Made by a program: the position numbers and the translations under genes
Shown here: positions 26,656-35,846 of the stretch, one piece after another
Numbering within the stretch: the first letter of the stretch is position 1
How the letters are laid out: each line of letters opens with the position of its first letter
The notes under the pieces: generated by a model
Database searches by the model: none
Seen by the model: only the letters and a program-made list of their open reading frames with translations
What the model was told of the DNA's origin: nothing
DNA from: Lewinellaceae bacterium
Lineage (GTDB): Bacteria; Bacteroidota; Bacteroidia; Chitinophagales; Saprospiraceae
Assembly (NCBI GenBank): GCA_020636325.1
Contig: JACJYC010000002.1
Coordinates: 1,091,501-1,155,500, forward strand
Direction: 5' to 3'
DNA length: 64,000 bases

Positions 26656-26736
26656 TCATTTGATAAACCAATTTGATTGCTTTGCAGAGAGATGTCGTTA
26701 ATATTTCTCTCAATTGCTTTTGAAATTATCGGATCA

Positions 26737-27315
26737 ATGGATGATAACCATTTAATTGAGGAACTCCGGAACGGAAATGAAGATGTGATCAAATATTTGT
26801 ATGAACACTTGCCGATGGTGGAAAGCTGGATCCAGGCAAACAACGGAAGCCGGCAGGATGCGCTTGACTTATTCCAGGAAGCTATTATTGTCTTTTACCG
26901 GAAAGTGAGGGAAGGGGATTATTCCCACGACAGCCGGATAAGTACCTATCTGATGGCAATCTGCAGGTTTCAGTGGTACACTATCCTGAAAAAGAAAACA
27001 AAACAACAGGAATCTTTCGCCCAGATCAACCTGTTTTCCGGTCAGGATACCGGCAACTCATCTGGAGAACCGAAAATCAGTCAGGAAGAATTGTCGCTTC
27101 CCAGCAGAGAATCATACCTGAAAAATGCCATCGAAGAACTCGGCGAAAAGTGCAAAGCCATTCTGGAAGCAGCTATTTTTCTGAACCTCAAAATGGAGGT
27201 CATTGCCCAACGGTTCAATTTTGCCAATGCCCAATCGGCCAGGCAGCAGAAGTTGCAGTGCCTGAAAAGACTGAGAAACAAGGTATCTTATGAATACGTA
27301 ATGTCCTTGGATTAA
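26737..27315 (+). CDS. RNA polymerase sigma factor, sigma-70 family (ECF-like)
   Basis: I start at the ATG at 26737 (MDDNHLIEELRNGNEDVIKY), 192 residues; an in-frame ATG at 26677 would add 20 unusual hydrophobic residues. Region 2 covers about residues 5-85: IKYLYEHLPMVESWIQ, ALDLFQEAIIVFYRKVR, STYLMAICRFQWYTILKKK. Region 4 lies in the C-terminal third: LGEKCKAILEAAIFLNLKME, then IAQRFNFANAQSARQQKLQC. The order and spacing are those of an extracytoplasmic-function sigma factor. It is 7 bases upstream of a gene for a membrane protein with an anti-sigma-like N-terminus. It probably gives the transcriptional output of this signalling locus; its target promoters are not visible. Confidence 0.82.
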   Translation: MDDNHLIEELRNGNEDVIKYLYEHLPMVESWIQANNGSRQDALDLFQEAIIVFYRKVREGDYSHDSRISTYLMAICRFQWYTILKKKTKQQESFAQINLFSGQDTGNSSGEPKISQEELSLPSRESYLKNAIEELGEKCKAILEAAIFLNLKMEVIAQRFNFANAQSARQQKLQCLKRLRNKVSYEYVMSLD

Positions 27316-27322
27316 ATACGAT

Positions 27323-28501
27323 ATGGACCAGGAGCGCATACAGGATAATATTGATCGCTACTTGTCGGGGGAAATGAACCCGGACGAGCGCCGTGAATTT
27401 GAGCTGGAGGTCAGTCAAACACCTGAAATTCAGCGCCTGTTGGACTTTAATAGGAAACTTTACAAAGAAATAGAGGTCTGGGGAAAGCAAAAACTCAGAA
27501 AACGGCTCGACGATTATTATTCTGCTTACCTGGAGGAAAGCGATTTGGACCACGATCAGGCGGCACAGACCCACATCGCTGACCCGATACCGGCGGTTTT
27601 GAATAAAACGCCCCGCATTTTGGGGGCCCGGTGGTGGAGAATGGGTATTGCGGCCGGTATTACCGGATTGCTGGTGATCAGCATGATTTTTTTCATCAGA
27701 CAACAACCGAAAGTTGAACTGACTGAGGAAACGCCGGCCGAAACGCCGGTTGACAGCCTGGAAGAGATCGCCCCGCCGGATAGCCTGCAGGGCCGGTCAA
27801 AAAGCAAACCGGGAAAAGAAGGGGAACAACCCAAACCGCAGCAATCCGTACCGGGCGCGTCAAAGGAAAAAATGCTCAAATCGCAGCCAGCATATGCATT
27901 AAGTAATATCAAACGCTTGCCGAAGTCATTTGTGAGGGCTGCCGATTATCCGCAGCAATTGCAGTATACGTTCAAAAATGGTATGCTGACTTTATATGGA
28001 GATCCTCTTATCCCGCCGCTCCGGCTCAAGCTCTTTCGCCAGAAAGGGCGCCTCCTGCTGCAATTTGCCGATGACTTCTTTTTTATCGATCCAACTGAAA
28101 CAGCCCGACCGTTAATCCAGATCGGCCCTTTATCCGTATCGGATCCCCAACCTTTGGATGAATCAATCCGCATTCGATTGGCCAATTTACAAGAAAGCAA
28201 ATTTACCCAATCCGATTTGGAAGTATGGACCGGCACAAGCCCTCAACAGATCTACAGTTTTGAGGAAAAAAATGGAAAAAGGGCGCTTATCCTCGGCGGG
28301 CTGCCCGAAGGTGAAAATCCCCTCGTTTACGTGGTGAACGGGCAAACCTGTTTCCTGGTGTTGGGGTCATCTGTTTTTGAATTGGATAATGCTGTAAATC
28401 AACCTGTTGTGCTTCGCCGGATTAACGGCGCAAGTTCTGCAAATGCCAGGCTTTTTGAAGGAAGTAAAGAATTTGAAAGAAAAGTTTATAAAATTCAATG
28501 A
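27323..28501 (+). CDS. Putative membrane anti-sigma factor with large periplasmic domain
   Basis: The 392-residue protein has a cytoplasmic N-terminal region (1-100) that opens with IQDNIDRYLSGEMNPDERRE and FELEVSQTPEIQRLL, the helical pattern of zinc-less anti-sigma domains in Bacteroidota. One membrane helix (about 105-125, WWRMGIAAGITGLLVISMIF), a low-complexity charged linker (130-195) and a periplasmic beta-rich domain (about 200-390) follow. The periplasmic domain includes FKNGMLTLYGDPLIPPLRL and GQTCFLVLGSSVFELD. I do not recognise the latter. Its position 7 bases after the sigma factor gene and the membrane topology suggest that it holds the sigma factor at the membrane until a signal arrives. 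Function is inferred from context. Confidence 0.65.
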   Translation: MDQERIQDNIDRYLSGEMNPDERREFELEVSQTPEIQRLLDFNRKLYKEIEVWGKQKLRKRLDDYYSAYLEESDLDHDQAAQTHIADPIPAVLNKTPRILGARWWRMGIAAGITGLLVISMIFFIRQQPKVELTEETPAETPVDSLEEIAPPDSLQGRSKSKPGKEGEQPKPQQSVPGASKEKMLKSQPAYALSNIKRLPKSFVRAADYPQQLQYTFKNGMLTLYGDPLIPPLRLKLFRQKGRLLLQFADDFFFIDPTETARPLIQIGPLSVSDPQPLDESIRIRLANLQESKFTQSDLEVWTGTSPQQIYSFEEKNGKRALILGGLPEGENPLVYVVNGQTCFLVLGSSVFELDNAVNQPVVLRRINGASSANARLFEGSKEFERKVYKIQ

Positions 28502-28576
28502 CGTTTTAGCTGTTCGGATATCAACTAATAGAAAGTCGAATAATGATTATCTAACATTCTTATATAATTAACACCA

Positions 28577-31297
28577 ATGGAACTCCTTCTGCATGAACTC
28601 CCCCAGGGATGCACGTTAAAACAAAACCGGTACCGGATCGAAAAAAAACTGGGAAGCGGTGGTTTTGGAATTACTTACAAGGCACTTTACGAAAAACAAA
28701 TTTCAATCCAGGAATCTTACAGACAGTTTTCCACTACCGCAAAAATACCGGTTGCCGTCAAGGAACTTTTCATTGACGGGAAGTGCATCAGAAATACGGA
28801 TGGCGCGACAATGAGCCTTCAGGGTATGAAAATCAATGATTTTGAGCATTTCAAAACCCGTTTCCTCAAAGAGGCGGAAACTTTGGCCCAGTTTCATGAT
28901 ATCCCTGAAATCGTACAGGTTATCGACTATTTCGAAGAGAACAGCACCGCTTATATGGTGATGTCGTTCATCGAAGGCAAGAACCTGTCGGAGGAAGTGA
29001 AAACAAACGGCCCTGTAGATGAACATACCGCTGTCGGTTACATCCTGCAAATCGCCCAAGGGTTGACCGGTGTTCACCAAAAAGGTATTTTGCATCGGGA
29101 TATTTCGCCCGAGAATATCATCATCACCCCCGATAACCAGGCGGTTTTGATTGATTTCGGCGCTGCAAGGGAATTCTCAACGGACCATGCGCTTACGCAA
29201 TCCGTCATTCTTAAGCACGGCTATGCGCCGATCGAGCAATATAGTCAAAAACGGCCGAGGGGGCCTTACACGGATATTTATGCACTGGCCGCAACCTGTT
29301 GGTTTTGCATGACCGGCAAAAAGCCTGTGTCGGTGATGGACAGGGAGAGAGGCGATAATCCTTTTTATGTGGAAAGCGGCTCGCCGAAATTAAACCGCTG
29401 GTTGGAAAAAGCCACGGCTTACAACCCTGAAGACCGGTTCCGATCTTGTGAAGAGGTGACCGCATTTTGGGAAGAAACACCCGGGGAGGCCCCAACGGCA
29501 TATGCTGCATTTGTTTCCGAACCGCCTGCCGATGAGGTAGCGCAAACGCTGTTTATTGCTCCTCAGGAGGACGTACACCAGGCAAAGACCATTTTCGATA
29601 GGGCTGAGTCCGCAATCGTTCAGGTCGAAGTACCTAAACCGGAACGCTCCAGGACAAAATCCTGGCGGTATGCAGTTGCAGCGATCCTGCTGTTAGGCGG
29701 CATAATTGGCGGGTATTTCAGTTACAGGGCTCACGTAGTTAATGGAATTCTGGATGAAGCCTGGACACATTATAAAGCGCTGGAATACCGGGAAGCTTAC
29801 GATCTTTATAAACTTGCTGTTGGGTACAATTCGCCTAAGGCCATGTATTTTCTCGGGCACATGTATCTTTATGGCAGAGGAGTGGAAAAAGACCTCGTAA
29901 AAAGCCGCGAGTTCATTGATTTGGCTATGGAAAATGGATTTAATGCCGCTGCCTTTGACCTTGGATGGAACTATTACCGGGGTACGGATGTCAAAACGGA
30001 TACCGCTGAAGCTTCCAGGTATTTTAAAATCGCTTTTCCGGCGCTCAAGACACAAGCTGAAAAAGGAGACCCGGAATTTCAAAACCTGCTGGGATTATCC
30101 TACAATTACGGTTTTGGTACCCCGGTGGATTCTTCCCTGTCCTTTTATTGGTATGAAAAGGCTGCAAAACAAGGGCATCCATCCGGGATGGGAAACCTGG
30201 CTATTGCATATCGCTTTGGATTTGGTGCGAAACAAGATTATGATAAGGCCGCAGAGTGGTATACCAAAGCTGCCGATATTGGATTTATGACTGGATTTCA
30301 AGGACTGGGAGAAATGTATCACTTTGGATTAAGTTTTGAGAAAAATGACAGCACGGCGCTCGAATATTTCCGAAAAGCAGCAGAGCAGGATTTGCCGGAA
30401 GCCCAGGACTGGATGGGTACGATGTACGCGAACGGATTCGGGGTAAAAAAAGATCCTGATGAAGCGGTTTGGTGGTATCGCAAAGCGGCAGAAGCCGGGT
30501 ATACGCAATCGCAGAATACCTTGGGTACCAAGTATCACAATGGGGAAGGCGTACCAGTAAATTACAAAGAAGCGCAAAAATGGTATTTGCTGGCCGCAGA
30601 AAAAGATGACGCTTACGCCGAAGGAAACCTGGGCCTGCTTTATGACAACAAGAAAATCTTTAATGACAAAACGCAAGCGGAAAAATGGTTCAGGCGGGCC
30701 GCGCAACACGATGGCGCTACCGGGATCAATATGCTGGCGCAATATTATTACAACAGCGAGGCAGGATTGAGCAAAGATGATCCCGAAGCATCTGTCTGGT
30801 ACAACAAAGCCGCTGAGAACAACCACGGATTTGCCCAACTTGCCATCGCAAAGATTTACGAAACCGGAAACAAGCATTTTGAACAATCGGACAGCCTGGC
30901 GGCAAAATGGTATCTGGAGGCAGGTAAGAAAGGGTATAAGGACGCTATGGTGAAACTCGCCGATTTTTATAAAAATGGGAAGGGCGTAGAAAAAGACAGC
31001 TATGAAGCCAACAGATGGAGCCAAAATGCCAGATATGGCGCAAAAAATTTCACCATTCAATGCATTGTGGAAGGTAAGAAAGGCACCTATCCGTTCTCAA
31101 TTGTACTCCTGGAAATGCCCGCCAAAGGTAAAGGCCCCGTGGAAGAGGAAAATGAACGCCTCAAGCGGGAATATAAGGCCCAAATGCCCGTTTCAGCGGT
31201 GGAATCCTTCGGGAAACTCTACAATCTGGCTAGAAAGAATGATGTATCCTTTGTCGAACTATGCGTATATGCCGTAGACAAGGCCAGGAAACAATAG
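28577..31297 (+). CDS. Hanks-type Ser/Thr protein kinase with Sel1 repeats
   Basis: The 906-residue protein carries a kinase domain (about 18-300) very similar to that at 18095. It has the same glycine loop GSGGFGITYKA, lysine 62 (VAVKELF), HRDISPEN (catalytic D175), DFG at 193-195 and YAPIEQYSQKRPRGP. It has the same Ser in place of the catalytic-loop Lys. A single membrane helix follows at about residues 374-392 (YAVAAILLLGGIIGGYFSY). Then come about eleven Sel1 repeats of roughly 36 residues, recognised by LGxMYxxGxGVxKDxxxAxxWYxKAA (for example MGTMYANGFGVKKDPDEA). Sel1 arrays bind other proteins, here on the periplasmic side. Its stop marks the end of the locus; the next gene is convergent. 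Confidence 0.9.
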   Translation: MELLLHELPQGCTLKQNRYRIEKKLGSGGFGITYKALYEKQISIQESYRQFSTTAKIPVAVKELFIDGKCIRNTDGATMSLQGMKINDFEHFKTRFLKEAETLAQFHDIPEIVQVIDYFEENSTAYMVMSFIEGKNLSEEVKTNGPVDEHTAVGYILQIAQGLTGVHQKGILHRDISPENIIITPDNQAVLIDFGAAREFSTDHALTQSVILKHGYAPIEQYSQKRPRGPYTDIYALAATCWFCMTGKKPVSVMDRERGDNPFYVESGSPKLNRWLEKATAYNPEDRFRSCEEVTAFWEETPGEAPTAYAAFVSEPPADEVAQTLFIAPQEDVHQAKTIFDRAESAIVQVEVPKPERSRTKSWRYAVAAILLLGGIIGGYFSYRAHVVNGILDEAWTHYKALEYREAYDLYKLAVGYNSPKAMYFLGHMYLYGRGVEKDLVKSREFIDLAMENGFNAAAFDLGWNYYRGTDVKTDTAEASRYFKIAFPALKTQAEKGDPEFQNLLGLSYNYGFGTPVDSSLSFYWYEKAAKQGHPSGMGNLAIAYRFGFGAKQDYDKAAEWYTKAADIGFMTGFQGLGEMYHFGLSFEKNDSTALEYFRKAAEQDLPEAQDWMGTMYANGFGVKKDPDEAVWWYRKAAEAGYTQSQNTLGTKYHNGEGVPVNYKEAQKWYLLAAEKDDAYAEGNLGLLYDNKKIFNDKTQAEKWFRRAAQHDGATGINMLAQYYYNSEAGLSKDDPEASVWYNKAAENNHGFAQLAIAKIYETGNKHFEQSDSLAAKWYLEAGKKGYKDAMVKLADFYKNGKGVEKDSYEANRWSQNARYGAKNFTIQCIVEGKKGTYPFSIVLLEMPAKGKGPVEEENERLKREYKAQMPVSAVESFGKLYNLARKNDVSFVELCVYAVDKARKQ

Positions 31298-31346
31298 CAC
31301 TTGGGAATGGTCAGGAGGAACCATTTCTTATTTGACGCAATGGAAA

Positions 31347-31384
31347 GGGAAAGCGGTACCGGAAGCCTCATATGCCGCTTTCCC
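31347..31384. terminator. Hairpin between convergent genes, probable terminator
   Basis: A perfect 10-bp stem (GGGAAAGCGG at 31347-31356 with CCGCTTTCCC at 31375-31384) lies 50 bases after the kinase stop, between it and the convergent mutase gene. A second weaker inverted repeat (GGGAGAGGGAAGG/CCTCCCTC) follows at about 31453-31477. Neither has a long T-run. Confidence 0.5.
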
Positions 31385-31478
31385 GCCTTTGTCTCGAAAA
31401 TCAACAAACCCGAAATCATACTGCCGGACATTTTTGTCAAAGAGGCAAAGATGGGGAGAGGGAAGGTAATTCCTCCCT

Positions 31479-34400
31479 CTACATACTCCGCCGATACTGC
31501 CCCCCCACCGCATACAACGCGTTCGTCACCTGCCCCAGCGAGCAATATTTCACGGTTTCCATCAGGGCTTCAAACGTATTCCCGTTCTGAATGGCCGTTT
31601 GCTGCAGCTTTTTCAGGGCGGCGGCCGCCTGTTCGCGATTGGCTTCGTGCAGGTTTTTGAGCGTAGTGATCTGGTCCTCTTTTTCGGCCTCCGTTGCCCG
31701 GATCACCTCAGCGGGCAGGATGGTCGGCGAGCCTTCTTTCGACAGGAAGGTGTTCACCCCGATCAGCGGCAGTTCGCCGGTGTGTTTCAACGTCTCATAA
31801 TAAAGGCTCTCTTCCTGGATCTTGCTGCGTTGGTACATGGTTTCCATTGCCCCCAACACCCCGCCGCGCTCGGTGATGCGGTCGAATTCCATTAGGACGG
31901 CTTCCTCCACCAGGTCGGTCAGTTGCTCGATGATGAAAGAACCCTGCCACGGATTCTCGTTCTTGGCCAGCCCCAGTTCGTGGTTGATGATGAGTTGGAT
32001 GGCCATGGCCCGGCGCACCGATTCCTCGGTCGGCGTGGTGATGGCTTCGTCGTAGGCGTTGGTATGGAGCGAATTGCAGTTGTCGAATATGGCGTACAGC
32101 GCCTGCAGGGTGGTGCGGATGTCGTTGAAGGCGATCTCCTGCGCGTGCAGGCTGCGCCCGCTGGTCTGGATATGGTATTTGAGCATCTGGCTGCGCTCGT
32201 TGGCGCCGTACAGCCGCTTCATGGCCTTCGACCAGATCCGGCGCGCGACCCGGCCGATGACGGCGTATTCGGGGTCCACGCCGTTGGAAAAGAAGAACGA
32301 CAGGTTGGGCGCAAAATCGTCGACGTTCATCCCCCGGGAGCGGTAGTATTCCACAAAGGTGAAACCGTTGGCCAGTGTGAACGCCAGCTGGGAAATGGGG
32401 TTGGCCCCCGCCTCCGCGATATGGTACCCGCTGATGCTGACCGAATAGAAATTGCGCACCCGGTGATCGATGAAATAAGCCTGGAGGTCGCCCATCAGCC
32501 GCAGACTGAACTCGGTGCTGAAGATGCAGGTGTTCTGGGCCTGGTCTTCCTTCAGGATGTCGGCCTGCACGGTACCGCGTACGGATTGCAGCGCCCTGGC
32601 CTTCATCTCTTCATACACTTCCCGGGGCAGCACTTCGTCGCCGGTCAGGCCCAGCAGCAGCAGACCGAGTCCGTCGTTGCCTTCCGGCAGCGCTTCGGCA
32701 TTGTACCGGGGCCGGGGCAATCCGCGCTCGTCGTATTTGGCTTTCAGGCGGGCTTCCACCCGGTCTTCGAGCCCGTGTTCGCGGATGTATTTTTCGCATT
32801 GCTGATCAACGGCGGCGTTCATGAAAAAGGCGGCCACCGTCGCTGCCGGCCCGTTGATGGTCATCGATACCGACGTTTTCGGATCGCAGAGATCGAACCC
32901 TGAATAGAGCTTTTTGGCGTCATCCAGGCAGCAGACCGACACGCCTGAATTGCCGATCTTGCCGTAGATGTCCGGGCGGTAATCCGGGTCTTCGCCGTAC
33001 AGGGTCACCGAGTCGAAGGCCGTGGAAAGTCGCGCCGCCGGCATGCCCAGACTGACGTAGTGGAAGCGCTTGTTGGTGCGCTCCGGGCCACCCTCGCCGG
33101 CAAACATGCGCGTGGGATCTTCGCCCTGGCGTTTGAACGGAAAGACCCCGGCGGTATAGGGGAATTCCCCCGGCACATTCTCCCGCAGCGACCAGCGCAG
33201 GATCTCGCCCCAGTCCTTGAACTGCGGCAGGGCCACCCGCGGCACCCGGGTATGGCTCAGGCTTTCGGTATGGGTTTTCACCCGGATCTCCTTGCCGCGC
33301 ACGAGGTAGACGTACTCGTCGCCGGCGTAGTTTTGTTTCTTCTCTTCCCAGCCCTCCAGCATGCGGAGGCAGTCGCCGTCCAGGTCTTTCTTCAGGTCCT
33401 CGTAGGCGGATTTGAGCCCGACGGCCTGTTCGGCATCCACCATTTCCATAGTAGTCTTCAGGGCAAAAAGGCGGCGGGCGATATCGCATTGCTGATCGAC
33501 CCACCGGTCGTAATGCCGGTTGGATTCGCTGATCTCCGACAGGTAGCGCGTGCGCCCGGGCGGGATGATATAGATCTTTTCAGACTCCTTGGCGGAAAGG
33601 CCGAAATCGGTATGCAGGCCGGCGCCCGTCCGTTCGCCGATCAGGTTGATGATATGGCGGTAGAGCCGGTTGACGCCGGGGTCGTTGAACTGGCTGGCGA
33701 TACACCCGAAGACGGGCATTTCGTCCACGGCCACATCCCAGGCGTTGCGGTTGCGCTGCACCTGCTTGCGTACGTCCCGCAGGGCGTCCAGGGCCCCCCG
33801 TTTGTCAAATTTATTGAGGGCGATCACATCGGCAAAGTCGAGCATGTCGATCTTTTCGAGCTGGGTGGCCGCCCCGTATTCCGGCGTCATCACGTAGAGG
33901 CTCATATCCGAGTGGTCGATGATCTCGGTGTCGCTCTGGCCGATGCCGCTGGTTTCGAGGATGATCAGGTCGAAGGCCGCTGCTTTGAGGATATCCACGG
34001 CCGAGTGGACGTATTGCGACAGGGCCAGGTTGCTCTGCCGGGTGGCCAGCGAGCGCATATACACCCGGGGCGAATTGATGGCGTTCATCCGGATGCGGTC
34101 GCCGAGCAGGGCGCCGCCCGTCTTGCGCTTGGAGGGGTCGACGGAAACGATGGCGATGGACTTGTCCTCAAAGTCCATGATGAAGCGCCGCACCAGTTCG
34201 TCCACCAGCGACGATTTGCCGGCGCCGCCCGTACCTGTGACGCCCAGCACGGGGGTGACTTTTTTATGCTGTTCCGGCTTTTGGCCGATGGTCGGGAGGA
34301 TTTCCGCCTCGAACAACACCGGATTATTCTCCGCGATGGTGATCAGGCGGGCAATCGCGCCGGGTTCGTGCCGGGCAAATCCTTTGAGTTCGCCGTTCAG

Positions 34401-34850
34401 GTGGTCGCCTTTCGGGAAATCGCATTGTTCCAGCACGTCGTTGATCATGCCCTGGAGGCCCATGCGCCGCCCGTCGTCCGGGTGGTAGATCCGGGTGATG
34501 CCGTATTGCTGGAGTTCTTCGATCTCTTCGGGGAGGATGGTGCCGCCGCCGCCGCCGAAGAGTTTGATGTCGGGCGCGCCGCGTTCGCGCAGCAGGTCGT
34601 ACATGTACTTGAAGAATTCCATATGGCCGCCCTGGTAGGAGGTGATGGCGATCCCCTGGACGTCTTCCTGGATGGCACAGTCTACGATCTCCCCGACGGA
34701 CCGGTTGTGTCCGAGGTGGATGATCTCGGCGCCCGTGCCCTGCATGATGCGCCGCATGATGTTGATGGCGGCGTCGTGCCCGTCGAAGAGCGAGGCCGCC
34801 GTGACGATGCGGATCTTGTTTTTTGGTTGGTAGGGAGCGATTTTTTCCAT
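31479..34850 (-). CDS. icmF: Fused isobutyryl-CoA mutase IcmF (B12-dependent mutase with G-protein chaperone)
   Basis: The 1123-residue protein joins three modules in the IcmF order. A B12-binding domain comes first (about 10-145, SLFDGHDAAINIMRR with His25 as cobalt ligand). A MeaI-type GTPase follows (about 200-420, P-loop GVTGTGGAGKSS at 203-214, then VSVDPSKRKTGGALLGDRIR). Last is the mutase barrel (about 540-1100, with GEFPYTAGVFPFKRQGEDPT and NSVSISGYHIAEAGANP-like parts). It interconverts isobutyryl-CoA and butyryl-CoA and relatives using adenosylcobalamin; the GTPase loads and protects the cofactor. Plain methylmalonyl-CoA mutase has separate chains, so the fusion is diagnostic. No other acyl-CoA gene is adjacent. 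The gene is complete and of normal length. Confidence 0.92.
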   Translation of the reverse strand: MEKIAPYQPKNKIRIVTAASLFDGHDAAINIMRRIMQGTGAEIIHLGHNRSVGEIVDCAIQEDVQGIAITSYQGGHMEFFKYMYDLLRERGAPDIKLFGGGGGTILPEEIEELQQYGITRIYHPDDGRRMGLQGMINDVLEQCDFPKGDHLNGELKGFARHEPGAIARLITIAENNPVLFEAEILPTIGQKPEQHKKVTPVLGVTGTGGAGKSSLVDELVRRFIMDFEDKSIAIVSVDPSKRKTGGALLGDRIRMNAINSPRVYMRSLATRQSNLALSQYVHSAVDILKAAAFDLIILETSGIGQSDTEIIDHSDMSLYVMTPEYGAATQLEKIDMLDFADVIALNKFDKRGALDALRDVRKQVQRNRNAWDVAVDEMPVFGCIASQFNDPGVNRLYRHIINLIGERTGAGLHTDFGLSAKESEKIYIIPPGRTRYLSEISESNRHYDRWVDQQCDIARRLFALKTTMEMVDAEQAVGLKSAYEDLKKDLDGDCLRMLEGWEEKKQNYAGDEYVYLVRGKEIRVKTHTESLSHTRVPRVALPQFKDWGEILRWSLRENVPGEFPYTAGVFPFKRQGEDPTRMFAGEGGPERTNKRFHYVSLGMPAARLSTAFDSVTLYGEDPDYRPDIYGKIGNSGVSVCCLDDAKKLYSGFDLCDPKTSVSMTINGPAATVAAFFMNAAVDQQCEKYIREHGLEDRVEARLKAKYDERGLPRPRYNAEALPEGNDGLGLLLLGLTGDEVLPREVYEEMKARALQSVRGTVQADILKEDQAQNTCIFSTEFSLRLMGDLQAYFIDHRVRNFYSVSISGYHIAEAGANPISQLAFTLANGFTFVEYYRSRGMNVDDFAPNLSFFFSNGVDPEYAVIGRVARRIWSKAMKRLYGANERSQMLKYHIQTSGRSLHAQEIAFNDIRTTLQALYAIFDNCNSLHTNAYDEAITTPTEESVRRAMAIQLIINHELGLAKNENPWQGSFIIEQLTDLVEEAVLMEFDRITERGGVLGAMETMYQRSKIQEESLYYETLKHTGELPLIGVNTFLSKEGSPTILPAEVIRATEAEKEDQITTLKNLHEANREQAAAALKKLQQTAIQNGNTFEALMETVKYCSLGQVTNALYAVGGQYRRSM

Positions 34851-34870
34851 GGTTTTGGTTTGGCTGTAGA

Positions 34871-34919
34871 GACAACCCTTGTGGTTGTCCGGGCAATGAT
34901 GGGCAACCTCGAGGGTTGC
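34871..34919. repeat. Two REP-like hairpins upstream of icmF
   Basis: GACAACC-CTTGT-GGTTGTC (34871-34889) and GCAACC-TCGAG-GGTTGC (34903-34919) are short palindromes in the leader or promoter region of icmF. They are of the same design as the GGGCAACC-CTCGT-GGTTGCCC hairpins at 36.3-36.4 kb. The remainder of the gap to 35062 has no gene. Confidence 0.6.
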
Positions 34920-35062
34920 TGCTGCAAAGATACGGGTTTTCCCGGAGGTGGGTGGGGAAACCGTGTAGCCTGATATCCATACGCATTCATCAAGCTGAAT
35001 TGGAAAAATGTAGGAGAGGTATTGTGCCGGCTATTTCAGGTTTTTTACCCTCCTTTTTCAAC

Positions 35063-35506
35063 TTATCGCTTGACAATAGCCCCATTAAAAGGCGGCACCT
35101 CTCCAAACTTCATGTAATAGTTACGTATGGCTTCATGTTCGGCAGCCTTGCTGTCGTCGCAGGGAGTGACCTCAACCCACATGTTTTCACGGGCATACTT
35201 GTCTCGGACAGCGACGCATTGCCAGTAGATCTCATCAGCGCCATGCTGCCAACGCTTACCGCTAGGAGCGCGGCTTTGAAAACTGCGACACAAAAGAGAA
35301 AGCCGATCGACCAATTTGGTGGTCTGCCCGATGTATAAAATACCTTCCGGATCTTCACCGGCCACCCGGCAAACGGGAACCCTGCGGCCGTTCTGTTCAG
35401 TAAATAGCAGGTAAAGAAAACTGTTGAAAACCTGGCTGGAAGCGAAAACTTTCAATTCTTGTCGAAGTTGATCATAATTGTTGAGTGGGAATTTGCCGGA
35501 GTTCAT
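35063..35506 (-). CDS. GIY-YIG nuclease family protein
   Basis: The 147-residue protein has the GIY-YIG core in the form GILYIGQTTKLVDRL (55-69), with Arg68 in the helix position of the catalytic Arg. The family Glu lies in AAEHEAIRNYYMKFGEVPP (Glu123 or Glu125), and Asn141 closes the fold as PPFNGA. The first 50 residues form a small extra N-terminal region. Such single-domain proteins can be endonucleases linked to mobile DNA or repair, but many are untested. It stands alone next to a 1-kb gene-free region rich in repeats. No signal peptide or membrane segment. The fold is likely; activity is inferred. Confidence 0.65.
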   Translation of the reverse strand: MNSGKFPLNNYDQLRQELKVFASSQVFNSFLYLLFTEQNGRRVPVCRVAGEDPEGILYIGQTTKLVDRLSLLCRSFQSRAPSGKRWQHGADEIYWQCVAVRDKYARENMWVEVTPCDDSKAAEHEAIRNYYMKFGEVPPFNGAIVKR

Positions 35507-35846
35507 ATCGTTCTTTTTTCTGTTTTACGAGAGACAACCGGATTTGTTAAAGGATGTAGTCTTTGTTCTTGTGTTGGATAAAGATTGAAGCCAATCAGCA
35601 TATAAAACAAAATTTCCCTAAATTGCAGCAGGAAAAAGGGCGGTGTACCTGTTGTACGCGTCTTCAAAACCGCTCAAAACAACCGGTTTTCGACCACGGT
35701 TAACCCGAAATTTCAGCTTGTAAGAAGACATGAAAAAGGCGTTTTTTTAAGAAATTCATAATTTTGTAATGCGAAAAGGCCGAGATTTTTCCAGCAAAAT
35801 GGCATTTAATTTTTTGATTATCAGGACTTTGATTGATTGGAACGGT
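35507..35846. other. 340-base gene-free stretch
   Basis: This stretch is AT-rich with no frame above about 60 codons on either strand that looks like a gene. It holds a CAAAACCGGTTTTCG-like palindrome near 35670-35693 and the likely promoter of the GIY-YIG gene at its left end. Otherwise I see nothing in it. Confidence 0.4.

Noticed and set aside
26677..26736. Longer N-terminus of the sigma factor from the ATG at 26677
   Set aside because: The extra 20 residues are hydrophobic and unlike region 2 of any sigma factor; the TTGCTTTG word at 26677 looks more like promoter sequence.
33060..34973. A 637-codon plus-strand frame opposite icmF
   Set aside because: It is the complementary shadow of a long GC-rich gene whose three domains are clear on the minus strand; its product is low in complexity and matches nothing known. 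The same holds for long antisense frames at 4837-6306, 15533-16651, 23367-24788, 38899-40350, 51117-52739, 57044-58051 and 58842-60197.
34851..35062. Cobalamin riboswitch upstream of the B12-dependent mutase icmF
   Set aside because: The leader has only two short palindromes; the conserved B12-box type sequence is not visible, and icmF is a user rather than a maker or importer of B12.
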